64,000 nt of DNA from Thermoactinomyces sp. DSM 45891 (GCF_900119485.1 NZ_FPJZ01000006.1:1-64000); one strand, 5' to 3'. Positions 1-7,710 are shown, counted from the first letter of the stretch. The notes: generated by a model not told the origin, from the sequence alone. Numbers and translations are program-made.

Positions 1-238
1 ACAAGCTAATGCACCGCGGGCCCATCCGTAAGTGATAAATCTTTTACTTGTCCTTCATGCGAAGATCAAGATTATCCAGTATTAGCTCCGGTTTCCCGAA
101 GTTATCCCAGTCTTACGGGCAGGTTGCCCACGTGTTACTCACCCGTTCGCCGCTAGGAGCTAAAAGCTCCTCGCTCGACTTGCATGTATTAGGCACGCCG
201 CCAGCGTTCGTCCTGAGCCAGGATCAAACTCTCCATTG
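1..238 (-). rRNA. rrs: 16S ribosomal RNA, 5' end only (partial)
   Basis: Read on the minus strand, the segment starts with GGAGAGTTTGATCCTGGCTC and continues through the conserved GACGAACGCTGGCGGCG and AGTAACACGTGGGCAACCTG stretches of bacterial 16S rRNA. Only about the first 238 bases are present; the rest lies beyond base 1. The mature 5' end is placed by comparison with other 16S genes and may be off by a few bases. It is the start of an rRNA operon next to the gerD-kbaA-pdaB region, as in B. subtilis. Confidence 0.97.
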
Positions 239-243
239 AAAGT

Positions 244-258
244 TTGAGCTAAGCTCAA
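244..258 (-). other. Leader inverted repeat just upstream of 16S
   Basis: TTGAGCT and AGCTCAA form perfect 7-base arms separated by one base, a few nucleotides before the mature 16S 5' end. It may contribute to the processing stalk of the precursor rRNA. The arms are seen directly; the role is inferred. Confidence 0.4.
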
Positions 259-298
259 TTTAAAGTAATTAAACAGGTCTTGGTTCATTCACTCTTTA

Positions 299-311
299 GT
301 TTTCAAGGAAC
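299..311 (-). promoter_or_regulatory. BoxA-like antitermination motif in the rRNA leader
   Basis: The minus strand reads GTTCCTTGAAAAC about 45 bases downstream of the predicted rRNA start site. This resembles the boxA-type sequence in Bacillus rRNA leaders, where Nus factors assemble to prevent premature termination. The match is by eye. Confidence 0.55.
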
Positions 312-355
312 ACTTGCTTTTTTGTTTGTGCCACCGTATCGCGGCGACATGTAAT

Positions 356-385
356 AATATAGCACAGACGAACTTACTGAGTCAA
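356..385 (-). promoter_or_regulatory. Sigma-A promoter of the rRNA operon
   Basis: The -35 is TTGACT (380-385) and the -10 is TATATT (356-361), with an 18-base spacer on the minus strand. Transcription would start near 349 and run into the boxA-like leader and 16S. The stretch between this promoter and the OsmC stop codon at 463 shows no gene. Confidence 0.7.
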
Positions 386-462
386 CATCATTTTTATAAA
401 AAAGATAAAAGAGTTCATCCAGATTCCATTTACACCCTCAAAACCAAACAAATGAAAGAATG

Positions 463-882
463 CTACATAGTAAAACGTTCGCCATTCACCTCAAAACTAG
501 CCGTTATGCGAGCAGACAACGAGTTAGACACGGTACAGTATTTTTCAACAGATAGATGAACAGCACGGCGGACCTTCTCAATCGGTAGATCACCCGTTAA
601 GCAATAGTGCATATGGACACTTGTAAACTTCTTAGGAAACTCATTTGCACGTTCCCCTCTTACCTCCATCGAGAAAGATTGTACTTCTAGGCGCATTTTC
701 TCCAATATGTCTACAATATCTATGCCTGAGCAAGTCCCTACAGCAGACAGTAACATTTCTGTCGGGCGAGGCCCTCGGTTCTCTCCACCTACTTCCGAAG
801 ATGCATCCATCGTAATATGATGCCCAGACGGAGCTTCCGTCTTAAATTCCATTTTCCCTTGCCATTGTATATCGATCTTCAT
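463..882 (-). CDS. OsmC/Ohr family peroxide-detoxifying protein
   Basis: This 139-residue protein has the OsmC fold signature: a PTEMLLSAVGTCSG segment (residues 40-53) carrying Cys51 and a second conserved cysteine, Cys116, in EKYCTVSN. In the OsmC/Ohr family these two cysteines reduce hydroperoxides at the expense of a thiol partner. Spacing fits the YhfA-like OsmC branch more than true Ohr, so the natural substrate is unknown. It is cytoplasmic. AAAGGAGAG lies 6 bases before the ATG. It follows the SpoIIM-like gene by 13 bases and is probably co-transcribed with it. Confidence 0.85.
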   Translation of the reverse strand: MKIDIQWQGKMEFKTEAPSGHHITMDASSEVGGENRGPRPTEMLLSAVGTCSGIDIVDILEKMRLEVQSFSMEVRGERANEFPKKFTSVHMHYCLTGDLPIEKVRRAVHLSVEKYCTVSNSLSARITASFEVNGERFTM

Positions 883-895
883 GTTTGCTCTCCTT

Positions 896-1522
896 TTATA
901 CAGAAGTGATTAGGAGCCCTTCAACGCTGGCTGCTATAAGCAATAATAAGACGATAAGCCCCAGCAATAGAGGAAGACGCTGTCCAATCTCCTTCCACTC
1001 CACCTGTGTCTGAGTCCGATTGGCTGATTTAAATAGTGAAACTACTGATGAAAACACAGAGATTCCAATTCGCAGTCCTAAAGCAGCTGCAAGAAAAATA
1101 GCTGGTAACTCAAAGATGCCATGAGGAACAATCTTTGTGAAAAATAAGCTCCAGCCTGAAATTCCTGTCTCTTGGCTAGAAACTGTGATCACATACCCTA
1201 CCAATAATCCATTTGTTATCAGACTTGAAATCGTTGGGATTCCTAATAATACACCCATTCCAATTAGCATCAAACAAGCTGTCAAATTATTTATAAAGAT
1301 TTCTTTACTAACTTTAAACCAACTGGGATTTGCCCCTAAGCTCTGAATCATTTTATCAAAGTGATCAAAAATCTGAAGTTGATCGAAAAGCTTCCTCCAC
1401 TGTTCCGTATTCACACTCCCCATAAGAGCAGAAACGAAAAATAGTGCTGTGACAACCAGGATGAGCCTTTTTTCTGCTTTCAATGCAAACCAGAGTCGTT
1501 TCAATTTAATTTCATCTCCCAT
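896..1522 (-). CDS. SpoIIM-family (DUF95) integral membrane protein
   Basis: This 208-residue protein has about five hydrophobic segments and the SpoIIM family core: IFINNL near residue 72, GVLLGIPT near 90, NGLLVGY near 104, then PHGIFELPAIFLA and GLRIG near 133-152. SpoIIM works with SpoIID and SpoIIP in forespore engulfment, but many family members lie outside sporulation clusters with unknown roles. The true spoIIM is usually elsewhere, so this may be a paralogue. The start is uncertain: the ATG at 1522 has a weak ribosome site, while a TTG seven codons downstream (1504) is preceded by GGGAG. It lies divergent from pdaB. Confidence 0.75.
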   Translation of the reverse strand: MGDEIKLKRLWFALKAEKRLILVVTALFFVSALMGSVNTEQWRKLFDQLQIFDHFDKMIQSLGANPSWFKVSKEIFINNLTACLMLIGMGVLLGIPTISSLITNGLLVGYVITVSSQETGISGWSLFFTKIVPHGIFELPAIFLAAALGLRIGISVFSSVVSLFKSANRTQTQVEWKEIGQRLPLLLGLIVLLLLIAASVEGLLITSV

Positions 1523-1525
1523 ATA

Positions 1526-1554
1526 TCATATCTCTTGTCCCTCACACATACATT
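1526..1554 (+). promoter_or_regulatory. Sigma-E-type promoter for pdaB
   Basis: TCATATC (1526-1532), a 14-base spacer and CATACATT (1547-1554) fit the mother-cell sigma-E consensus (KMATATT, N13-15, CATACAnT), missing only the last base of the -35. A start near 1561 leaves about 33 bases to the pdaB ATG. Mother-cell expression of pdaB suits its role in late spore development. Confidence 0.6.
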
Positions 1555-1593
1555 ACCACTAGGACAGGTTTCTAAATGAATGGAGGGTGTCAA

Positions 1594-2370
1594 ATGAACT
1601 ATTTTATGGTTTTATCTGGAAAGAAAATAAAACGCATTTTTCTATTAGCACTGGTTTGTATTTTCGGTATTGGTGTTTATTATGCCGAAGCAAAAGATTT
1701 GCCAGTCTTTTTTTCAAAACAAGCCCCTGATAAGGAGCCTGCTGCCATCTACAGTGTAAAAACGGATAAAAAAGTAGTCGCACTAACCTTTGATATTAGC
1801 TGGGGAGAGGAACGTACAGCTCCTATCTTAGATGTACTCCAGAAAAAGGGAGTTAAAAAAGCAACCTTTTTCCTATCTTCCCCTTGGGCGGAGACGCATC
1901 CCGACTTAGTGAAGAAAATTGGGGATGAGTTAAAATTCGAGATTGGAAGCCATGGGCATAAGCACGATAATTACAGTCAACTCTCCGAGGACCAAATTCG
2001 AAAACAAATTACAACATCCGATACGATTCTAAATAAAGTAACGGGTAAAAAGATGAACTTGATTCGCTATCCAAACGGGGATTTTGACAAGCGTGTATTA
2101 AAGGTTGCCCAGAGCTTAGGATACACTTCGATTCAGTGGGATACCGACTCTAGAGATTGGATGAACCCTGGTGTTAAAGCCATCATAGATCGCGTCGTAA
2201 CCAAAGCACATCCCGGTGATATTATCCTCCTTCACGCAAGCGATTCCTGCCGACAAACACATGAAGCACTACCTCAAATCATTGATCAATTAAGAAGCAA
2301 GGGATACGAATTTGTCACTGTCTCTGAATTAGTATCCAGCACACAACAAAAAGTGAAGCCAGTTCAGTAA
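1594..2370 (+). CDS. pdaB: PdaB-like polysaccharide deacetylase, sporulation
   Basis: This 258-residue protein carries one N-terminal membrane or signal segment (about 13-31) and a NodB-type deacetylase domain. Motifs are TFDISWG (65-71), SHGHKHD (119-125, metal-binding His), RYPNGDF (159-165), DTDSRDW (183-189) and ILLHASD (211-217). The first motif lacks the usual TFDDG, as in PdaB and related sporulation deacetylases. In B. subtilis PdaB is needed to keep spores stable and acts on spore cortex peptidoglycan. The ATG at 1594 is chosen over that at 1576 because GGAGG lies 7 bases before it. It is convergent with kbaA, as in B. subtilis. Confidence 0.9.
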   Translation: MNYFMVLSGKKIKRIFLLALVCIFGIGVYYAEAKDLPVFFSKQAPDKEPAAIYSVKTDKKVVALTFDISWGEERTAPILDVLQKKGVKKATFFLSSPWAETHPDLVKKIGDELKFEIGSHGHKHDNYSQLSEDQIRKQITTSDTILNKVTGKKMNLIRYPNGDFDKRVLKVAQSLGYTSIQWDTDSRDWMNPGVKAIIDRVVTKAHPGDIILLHASDSCRQTHEALPQIIDQLRSKGYEFVTVSELVSSTQQKVKPVQ

Positions 2371-2400
2371 GCTAGACGATTTAGTCTAGCTCTTTTTTTT
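2371..2400 (+). terminator. Rho-independent terminator of pdaB
   Basis: GCTAGAC and GTCTAGC form a perfect 7-base stem with a 6-base loop, followed by TCTTTTTTTT on the plus strand. The same bases encode the last codons and the stop codon of kbaA on the other strand. Confidence 0.85.
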
Positions 2401-3021
2401 CTGTTTTGTTACCAATGGCGGAGTCTCATTCGATTTCTCACCTTCTCTTGCACGAGTCCAGCGTTGGAGATTTAAAATTTGCCATGCATTACATAGTACC
2501 AAGACGAAAACCGTAGATGCTATGGACGAAACAGGAACTTCTCCACCCTTGATGTTCATAGCCGGGATTGCTTCCAGCATGGTTACGGTAAACATGAAGA
2601 AGAGTGTTGGAACGAAGGCTGCCTTCTGTGTGAAGCGCACTTTTTGTTTTCCAATGATCACACCTGCTACAAGTAATATGATTGGAATCGATAAATGCTT
2701 CCATAAGTCTGTACCATTGTATTTATTGACATTCAAATAGACTACACATCCAAATACAACGAACAAGAAAAATACTTGGATAGTATTAAAGATTTTTTGA
2801 TTTCGTACTAAACCCATACTAAGCCAGTTAAAGACGAGATAAGAAAAGAAGCCGAGCTGAGTAATAGAGGGAAGAAGAAGTCCTGTAAGGAGTAGGAGGT
2901 TAACCGGTCCAAATAGTGAACTCCCTGTAATCCAATATGAAACCAAACCAAGTATACATGTAACACTTACACCAATGAGAAGTGTAGAAAAATACCATTT
3001 AAATAAACTTTTTAATGTCAT
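2386..3021 (-). CDS. kbaA: KinB-signalling pathway activation protein KbaA
   Basis: This 211-residue protein is almost entirely hydrophobic, with about six membrane segments and a basic, hydrophilic C-terminus ending in KKKS. Its place between gerD and pdaB, its orientation and its size match B. subtilis KbaA (198 aa), which activates the KinB branch of the sporulation phosphorelay from the membrane. The reading frame is open to 3210, but that longer form would overlap gerD. The ATG at 3021, preceded by GGGAG, fits the family length. Its last codons and stop codon lie within the pdaB terminator. Assignment rests mainly on position and topology. Confidence 0.8.
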   Translation of the reverse strand: MTLKSLFKWYFSTLLIGVSVTCILGLVSYWITGSSLFGPVNLLLLTGLLLPSITQLGFFSYLVFNWLSMGLVRNQKIFNTIQVFFLFVVFGCVVYLNVNKYNGTDLWKHLSIPIILLVAGVIIGKQKVRFTQKAAFVPTLFFMFTVTMLEAIPAMNIKGGEVPVSSIASTVFVLVLCNAWQILNLQRWTRAREGEKSNETPPLVTKQKKKS

Positions 3022-3106
3022 GTCATATCGCTCCCTGATATCTAACTGAACCGATTGTAACAAAGTTGGTCTTCGTTGGCTATGTATGAACTTCCTTTGT
3101 TTGGAT

Positions 3107-3136
3107 GGATAAAGAAAAATCACAAACAACATACTA
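3107..3136 (+). promoter_or_regulatory. Sigma-G-type promoter for gerD
   Basis: GGATA (3107-3111), an 18-base spacer and CATACTA (3130-3136) fit the forespore sigma-G consensus (gHATR, N17-19, CATnHTA), with one mismatch in the upstream element. The start would be about 30 bases before gerD. B. subtilis gerD is forespore-expressed. Confidence 0.55.
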
Positions 3137-3172
3137 TAGGTACATAGGCAAACTGAAACGGGGTATGAAATT

Positions 3173-3796
3173 ATGGCTCTCATACGTATCATTTCACTTA
3201 TCGCAATCATGTTATTGGTAACTTCTTGTGGTTCTCAAAAAGAATCGGAGTCTGTGGACTATCAAAAGACGAAAGGAATCGTATTAGATGTCCTCCAGAC
3301 CCAAGAAGGGAAGCAAGCTTTGCAAAAAATGATGACGGATCCTGAATTTAAAGAGCAGATCGTTGTCAATTCACAAGAAGTAGAGAAGGCTATGTCTAAG
3401 GTAATGACAGATCCTAAAGCACAAGAAGGGCTGGGTAAGTTACTGACAAAGCCTGATATTGCGAATAGCTTCGCCAAAGCGACTGAGAAAGAAATGAAAA
3501 ATCTCTTTAAAGCATTGATGAAAGATCCTGAGTATCAAAAATCCATGATGGACCTTTTAAAAGATCCAGAATTCTCGAAGACAATCCTTCAGTTGATGAA
3601 AAGCCAAGAAAATCGAAAAGAAACCATGAAACTCATCGAAGAAGCACTAAAGTCTCCAAGTTTTCAACAACAACTGATGAAATTGATTCAAGAAAGCTCT
3701 AAAAAAGGAAAACAACAGTCCTCATCAGATCAGAGTAGTGAATCTGAAGAATCAGGTAGTAGTTCAGATGGGACGAGCAACTCACCGACATCGTAA
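3173..3796 (+). CDS. gerD: Spore germination lipoprotein GerD
   Basis: This 207-residue lipoprotein has a hydrophobic signal and the lipobox LLVTSC with Cys19 as the lipidation site. The body is helical and repetitive, with several MMTDPEF, VMTDPKA, LMKDPEY and LLKDPEF units spaced through residues 50-155, followed by a Ser/Gly/Glu-rich tail from about 178. GerD sits in the inner spore membrane and is needed to cluster germinant receptors into the germinosome. It lies between kbaA and salA as in B. subtilis, reads opposite to both, and has a sigma-G-like promoter. The start ATG follows a modest GGGG ribosome site. Confidence 0.92.
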   Translation: MALIRIISLIAIMLLVTSCGSQKESESVDYQKTKGIVLDVLQTQEGKQALQKMMTDPEFKEQIVVNSQEVEKAMSKVMTDPKAQEGLGKLLTKPDIANSFAKATEKEMKNLFKALMKDPEYQKSMMDLLKDPEFSKTILQLMKSQENRKETMKLIEEALKSPSFQQQLMKLIQESSKKGKQQSSSDQSSESEESGSSSDGTSNSPTS

Positions 3797-3826
3797 TCAC
3801 TCGAATAAACAACTTTATTCAAAGGC

Positions 3827-3854
3827 GAAACCAGTCCCGCTTAGGACTGGTTTC
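3827..3854. terminator. Hairpin between convergent gerD and salA
   Basis: GAAACCAGTCC and GGACTGGTTTC make a perfect 11-base stem with a 6-base loop. It lies between two convergent genes and could end both transcripts. Neither side has a long T run, so termination efficiency is uncertain. Confidence 0.6.
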
Positions 3855-3864
3855 AGACTGTAAC

Positions 3865-4959
3865 TTATGTTGTAACAGCTTGAGTCACTTTTCGCGCTAG
3901 CTCATCATACAGTTTCCCTGTTGGATGATGGGTCGGATAAACAGACGGTGAGTACTCTGGGTCTTCTAATACATTACCCGGAGCCCCGAGAGGAATTTGA
4001 CACAGCAGCTCCACATTTAATGATTCTGCAAGCTTTTCCCCACCTCCACGGCCAAACACGTACTCTTTATCACCGTTTCGATCTGTATACCAAGACATGT
4101 TCTCCACTACTCCAAGAATCTCGTGCTTAGTCGTACTAAGTGCCATTGCACCAGCACGAGCTGCAACAAATGCTGCTGTAGCATGCGGAGTAGTTACGAT
4201 AATTTCTTTACTCTGAGGAATCATTTGGTGAACGTCAAGAGCAATATCTCCTGTGCCGGGTGGTAGATCGAGTAGCAGATAATCTAATTCTCCCCAATGC
4301 ACTTCATGAAGGAAATTACGCAACATTTTACCTAAGATAGGGCCACGCCACACAACAGGGGCATTATCCTCTACAAAAAAGCCCATCGATATCACTTTGA
4401 CCCCATATCGTTCTACAGGAAGAATGACTTCATCAATAACGGTGGGTCGTTGTTCAATCCCCATCATATCTGGAACGCTAAATCCGTAGATGTCGGCGTC
4501 GATAATCCCTACTTTTTTACCTGCACGCGCTAAAGCAACTGCCAAGTTAACTGTTACAGTGGACTTTCCGACTCCACCTTTTCCTGAAGCAATCGCAATA
4601 TAGTTCGTTTGAGGAATTCCTGGCGTAGAGGATGCCTCTCTGCCTTGCGTAGTAGCATTTTCACGACTTGCGTGTTGCTCTGCACGTAAGGAAGCAGATA
4701 ATGCTGCTCTCTCTTCATCTGTCATAGCTCCAAACGTGACCGTCACACGTTCTGCACCTAATTGCCGGATCGCATTTTCCACGTCTTCCTGAATCTTTAT
4801 TTTTAATGGACACCCTCGGATGGTTAAGATTACATCCAACGATACATCGTTACCCTGTATCTGGATATTTCGAATCATATTCAAACTTACAAGACTTTTA
4901 TTAAGTTCGGGGTCTTTTACCTCCCGTAAAGCTTCCATAATGCTCTCAGTCGTTAGCAT
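3865..4959 (-). CDS. salA: Mrp/NBP35-family P-loop ATPase (SalA)
   Basis: This 364-residue protein has an N-terminal MIP18/DUF59 domain (about 1-80, EVKDPELN near 14-21), a linker, and a deviant Walker A ATPase domain with GKGGVGKST (126-134) and DLPPGTGD (near 233). Mrp proteins bind or carry Fe-S clusters. The C-terminal CxxC pair of canonical Mrp is not visible in the ENMSWYTDRNGD stretch, so cluster binding here is doubtful. In B. subtilis the orthologue SalA regulates scoC and protease expression. It follows cwlD after a 179-base gap carrying its own promoter. Confidence 0.88.
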   Translation of the reverse strand: MLTTESIMEALREVKDPELNKSLVSLNMIRNIQIQGNDVSLDVILTIRGCPLKIKIQEDVENAIRQLGAERVTVTFGAMTDEERAALSASLRAEQHASRENATTQGREASSTPGIPQTNYIAIASGKGGVGKSTVTVNLAVALARAGKKVGIIDADIYGFSVPDMMGIEQRPTVIDEVILPVERYGVKVISMGFFVEDNAPVVWRGPILGKMLRNFLHEVHWGELDYLLLDLPPGTGDIALDVHQMIPQSKEIIVTTPHATAAFVAARAGAMALSTTKHEILGVVENMSWYTDRNGDKEYVFGRGGGEKLAESLNVELLCQIPLGAPGNVLEDPEYSPSVYPTHHPTGKLYDELARKVTQAVTT

Positions 4960-5079
4960 ATTTTAAACACACCTCGGAGTTATATACTAATGTTCAGTTA
5001 TGTTGAATGAAATGGGACTGAGGATGAAAACCAGTTCATCCTCTTCTTTTGCCTTATGTAGGTCAACATATCCAGATTG

Positions 5080-5088
5080 ATTATAGCA
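5080..5088 (-). promoter_or_regulatory. Extended -10 promoter candidate for salA
   Basis: The minus strand reads TGCTATAAT: a perfect -10 with an upstream TGn element and no good -35. Between it and salA is an 8-base stem-loop (5020-5027 with 5037-5044, GAGGATGA/TCATCCTC) that could be the weak end of the cwlD transcript or a leader structure. Confidence 0.5.
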
Positions 5089-5138
5089 TACTGAAGATCA
5101 AAACTGTTCATTCTTCACATTCTACAAGTAAGATACTC

Positions 5139-5885
5139 CTATTTAACTTCCTTTCCATCGTAATAGGCCAGCATACCGTAATAAATCGCTGAAGCAATTT
5201 GTTTTTGATAAACTTCTGTAGCTAGCAACTTAGCTTCTTCATGATTGGATAAAAAGCCTACTTCCACTAAAGACATAGGTACAGGCGAGTATTTCATGAG
5301 AAATACATCATTTTTAGCCTTTGGTAGGCGATCTGTATTCGCAATGGTACGAATAATTTCGGATTGAATGAGAGAGGCAAGACGTTTATTCTCTTCCTTA
5401 ATCGGATTATAGAAGGTTTGAGCTCCCCTCCACGGGCCTTTTGACATCGAGTTAAGATGGATGCTGATAAAAAGTTCTGCTCCACTCTCGCGAACTAAGC
5501 GAACCCGGTTAGATAAATCTTCTGCTTTCCGGCGAGAGATTTTTCGGGTATCAGGACTTGCAAGGTCTGTATCTGTTTCTCTAGTCATCACAACCTGAGC
5601 ACCCGCTTGTCCAAGAAGCTGCTGTAGATAAGAAGCGATCTTCAGTGTGATATCTTTCTCGATGATCCCCGAAGGGCTAACCGCTCCTCCATCTACTCCC
5701 CCATGACCTGCATCAATTGCAATTACTTTTCCAAACATCGGTTCCGTCCGTGACATCCAGGTGCTCCGAATGGGTTCAATCATAAAGCTACAAGTAAGTA
5801 AGATAACTCCCATCAGAGGAATCCAATACATTCTACGCCAACGAAAGGTACTGATTATGTGATAAAGAGATTTCAATAATATCAT
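5139..5885 (-). CDS. cwlD: N-acetylmuramoyl-L-alanine amidase CwlD
   Basis: This 248-residue protein has a membrane anchor (about 21-37) and an amidase_3 domain. Zinc and catalytic residues can be placed at His61 (IDAGHGG), Glu76 (EKDITLK), His143 (SIHLNS) and Glu208 (VEVGFLSN). CwlD removes the peptide side chain from muramic acid, the first step in making muramic-delta-lactam of the spore cortex, which germination enzymes recognise. PdaA, its partner, is not in this window. The ATG at 5885 is preferred over the one at 5903 because GGAGG lies 7 bases upstream of it. A sigma-E-like promoter precedes it. Confidence 0.92.
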   Translation of the reverse strand: MILLKSLYHIISTFRWRRMYWIPLMGVILLTCSFMIEPIRSTWMSRTEPMFGKVIAIDAGHGGVDGGAVSPSGIIEKDITLKIASYLQQLLGQAGAQVVMTRETDTDLASPDTRKISRRKAEDLSNRVRLVRESGAELFISIHLNSMSKGPWRGAQTFYNPIKEENKRLASLIQSEIIRTIANTDRLPKAKNDVFLMKYSPVPMSLVEVGFLSNHEEAKLLATEVYQKQIASAIYYGMLAYYDGKEVK

Positions 5886-5917
5886 GCCAGCGCCTCCATA
5901 CACATCTATGTTACTAA

Positions 5918-5946
5918 TGTGTATGCTTCCTTAGTACAGGCTATGA
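5918..5946 (-). promoter_or_regulatory. Sigma-E-type promoter for cwlD
   Basis: On the minus strand TCATAGC (5940-5946), a 14-base spacer and CATACACA (5918-5925) resemble the sigma-E consensus, with two mismatches upstream and one at the last -10 base. The -10 forms one arm of an inverted repeat, CATACACAT/ATGTGTATG (5897-5905 and 5917-5925), which might bind a regulator. Confidence 0.5.
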
Positions 5947-5980
5947 AAGGAATGAACGAAACATCTAATGGAATTCACTA

Positions 5981-6700
5981 CTATGCATCAGCAATCAACA
6001 CAAACGGCAACTCAAACGAATAGTTGTATTTTTCAAAATCAAGTTTGTATATTTGTTGCACCAGTTCAATTGTATCTTCAGTATAAAAGCTTTGGTGGCT
6101 AGGCATTCGAGTCTTCAAATCAGAAAACGAAAACATTTTATCTCCCACACTTTCTTCTACCTCTACAGGATTCCTATGATGCTTCGATTGACAAAGATCC
6201 TCTAGCGGGGAGTGTGACAAACCATATTTACTTTCTATGGTTCGTATTTCGCTTTCGAATTTTTCCAAATATATATACTCTATGTTCATTCTTTGCTCAA
6301 AAGGATAGTACTGGGGCGCTAAATGGCGATCAAGCTCCATATTTCTCTCTCTATATTGCTTCACATGATGGAGAAAGTCTTTAAAGCTACACGGATTAGG
6401 CGCCTTTAATGTAGATGGATTTTCTAAGTAATAAACAAAAGAACTAACCGCTCTTGTATAAGGATTACGTACAAGCTTATATACTTTCTTCGTTCCTTCT
6501 CGAATGTGCTTAGTCCATATAGCGTAATTATCTTGCCCCATATATTTAATTCGAAAATGATGAATCCAAGGGTTATGCGAGAGTGCTTCATCTAACAACC
6601 CTATTTGAAAGAAAAACCATTTGTTTAAACTCGTACATCCTGCCTTCGGGCTCCAAAATAGGATAATAGGTAGATCCTCATGATATAAAGGTCCATACAT
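5981..6700 (-). CDS. Sulfotransferase family protein
   Basis: This 239-residue protein (counting from the ATG at 6700; a TTG just before it is equally possible) has the two PAPS-binding signatures of sulfotransferases. These are a 5'-phosphosulfate loop, SPKAGCTSLNKW, about 17-28 residues in, and a 3'-phosphate element, RNPYTRAVSSF, near 78-88. The pattern resembles the Sulfotransferase_2 family that modifies carbohydrates. There is no signal peptide, so it would act in the cytoplasm. It lies between rpsI and cwlD, where B. subtilis has unrelated genes. Its acceptor is unknown; spore or cell-surface polysaccharide is a guess from context only. Confidence 0.8.
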   Translation of the reverse strand: MYGPLYHEDLPIILFWSPKAGCTSLNKWFFFQIGLLDEALSHNPWIHHFRIKYMGQDNYAIWTKHIREGTKKVYKLVRNPYTRAVSSFVYYLENPSTLKAPNPCSFKDFLHHVKQYRERNMELDRHLAPQYYPFEQRMNIEYIYLEKFESEIRTIESKYGLSHSPLEDLCQSKHHRNPVEVEESVGDKMFSFSDLKTRMPSHQSFYTEDTIELVQQIYKLDFEKYNYSFELPFVLIADA

Positions 6701-6807
6701 CAACTATCAACCTCACTTAAAAATAGTCATAGACAAATGATCCCTAAACTAAATACCACTTATCCTTACCACTATTACTCCATGAATGAAGAATATATGC
6801 CCAAAGA

Positions 6808-6844
6808 CAAATAAAAGCCCCCAACCATCTACATGATTGGAGAC
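6808..6844 (-). terminator. Rho-independent terminator of rplM-rpsI
   Basis: On the minus strand AGTCTCCAA pairs with TTGGGGGCT (nine pairs, two of them G-U), followed by TTTTATTTG. It lies just downstream of rpsI and separates it from the sulfotransferase gene. Confidence 0.7.
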
Positions 6845-6860
6845 TATTATGAAACAGCTA

Positions 6861-7253
6861 TTACCGTTTGGAGAACTGTGGAGCACGACGAGCTGCTTTA
6901 AGACCGTATTTCTTACGCTCTTTCATACGTGGGTCACGAGTTAAGAAACCAGCTTTTTTCAGTGCAGGACGAAGCTCTGCATCTACTTTTAGAAGTGCAC
7001 GTGCGATTCCATGACGGATTGCACCAGCCTGTCCGGTAAAACCACCGCCACCTACATTAACAAGTACATCATAACGTCCAAGAGTATCTGTCAATACAAG
7101 TGGTTGACGAACGATCGCTTTCAAAGTTTCAAGTCCGAAGTAAGTGTCCAAGTCACGACCGTTTACCACGATGCGGCCATCGCCAGCAACGAGACGTACA
7201 CGGGCAACCGACTCCTTACGGCGACCGGTTCCATAAAACTGAACTTGTGCCAA
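6861..7253 (-). CDS. rpsI: 30S ribosomal protein uS9
   Basis: The protein is 130 residues, equal to B. subtilis S9, with the GTGRRKESVARVRL start and the invariant C-terminal APQFSKR tail that contacts P-site tRNA. The start is TTG at 7253: AAGGAGG lies 8 bases before it and the product begins M-AQVQFYG like its orthologues. The upstream extension in the open frame is not credible. It is the distal gene of the rplM-rpsI pair, 19 bases after rplM. Confidence 0.98.
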   Translation of the reverse strand: MAQVQFYGTGRRKESVARVRLVAGDGRIVVNGRDLDTYFGLETLKAIVRQPLVLTDTLGRYDVLVNVGGGGFTGQAGAIRHGIARALLKVDAELRPALKKAGFLTRDPRMKERKKYGLKAARRAPQFSKR

Positions 7254-7272
7254 AATCGGTACCTCCTTTTTA

Positions 7273-7710
7273 TTAACCGCGTAGTTCATACTCAACTGGC
7301 GATTGTGCCTGATGAGGATGTTCGGTTCCTGCATATACTTTTAGTTTTTTGAATTGTTGACGACCTAGGCTACCTTTTGGAAGCATACCTTTTACTGCTA
7401 GTTCGATCATGCGCTCTGGACGAGTTGCACGAAGATCAGCAGCTACTGTCTGCTTCAAGCCGCCTGGATGACCAGAATGACGGTAGTAGATCTTTTTGTT
7501 TAGTTTGTTACCGGTAAGTTCGATACCGGAAGCATTGATTACGATTACGAAATCACCTGTGTCCACATGCGGGGTAAACTCAGGTTTATGTTTACCACGA
7601 AGTAGAGTAGCAACTTCAGTAGCTAGACGACCAAGTGTTTTACCTTGAGCATCTACCACATACCATTTACGTTCCACTTGATGTGGCTTTGCGATAAATG
7701 TTGTACGCAT
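7273..7710 (-). CDS. rplM: 50S ribosomal protein uL13
   Basis: This 145-residue protein matches L13 throughout: RKWYVVDAQGKTLGRLA near the start, GDFVIVINA in the middle, and MLPKGSLGRQ near residue 110. L13 is an early-assembly 50S protein and autoregulates its operon in Bacillales. GAGGAGGG precedes the ATG. It is the first gene of the rplM-rpsI operon, with its own promoter and a structured leader of about 180 bases. Confidence 0.98.
   Translation of the reverse strand: MRTTFIAKPHQVERKWYVVDAQGKTLGRLATEVATLLRGKHKPEFTPHVDTGDFVIVINASGIELTGNKLNKKIYYRHSGHPGGLKQTVAADLRATRPERMIELAVKGMLPKGSLGRQQFKKLKVYAGTEHPHQAQSPVEYELRG

Noticed and set aside
48..239. Open frame of 63 codons on the plus strand
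   Set aside because: It lies wholly within the antisense of 16S rRNA and has no coding signal.
3022..3210. Upstream extension of kbaA
   Set aside because: It would overlap gerD and its promoter. The ATG at 3021 has a ribosome site and gives the family length.
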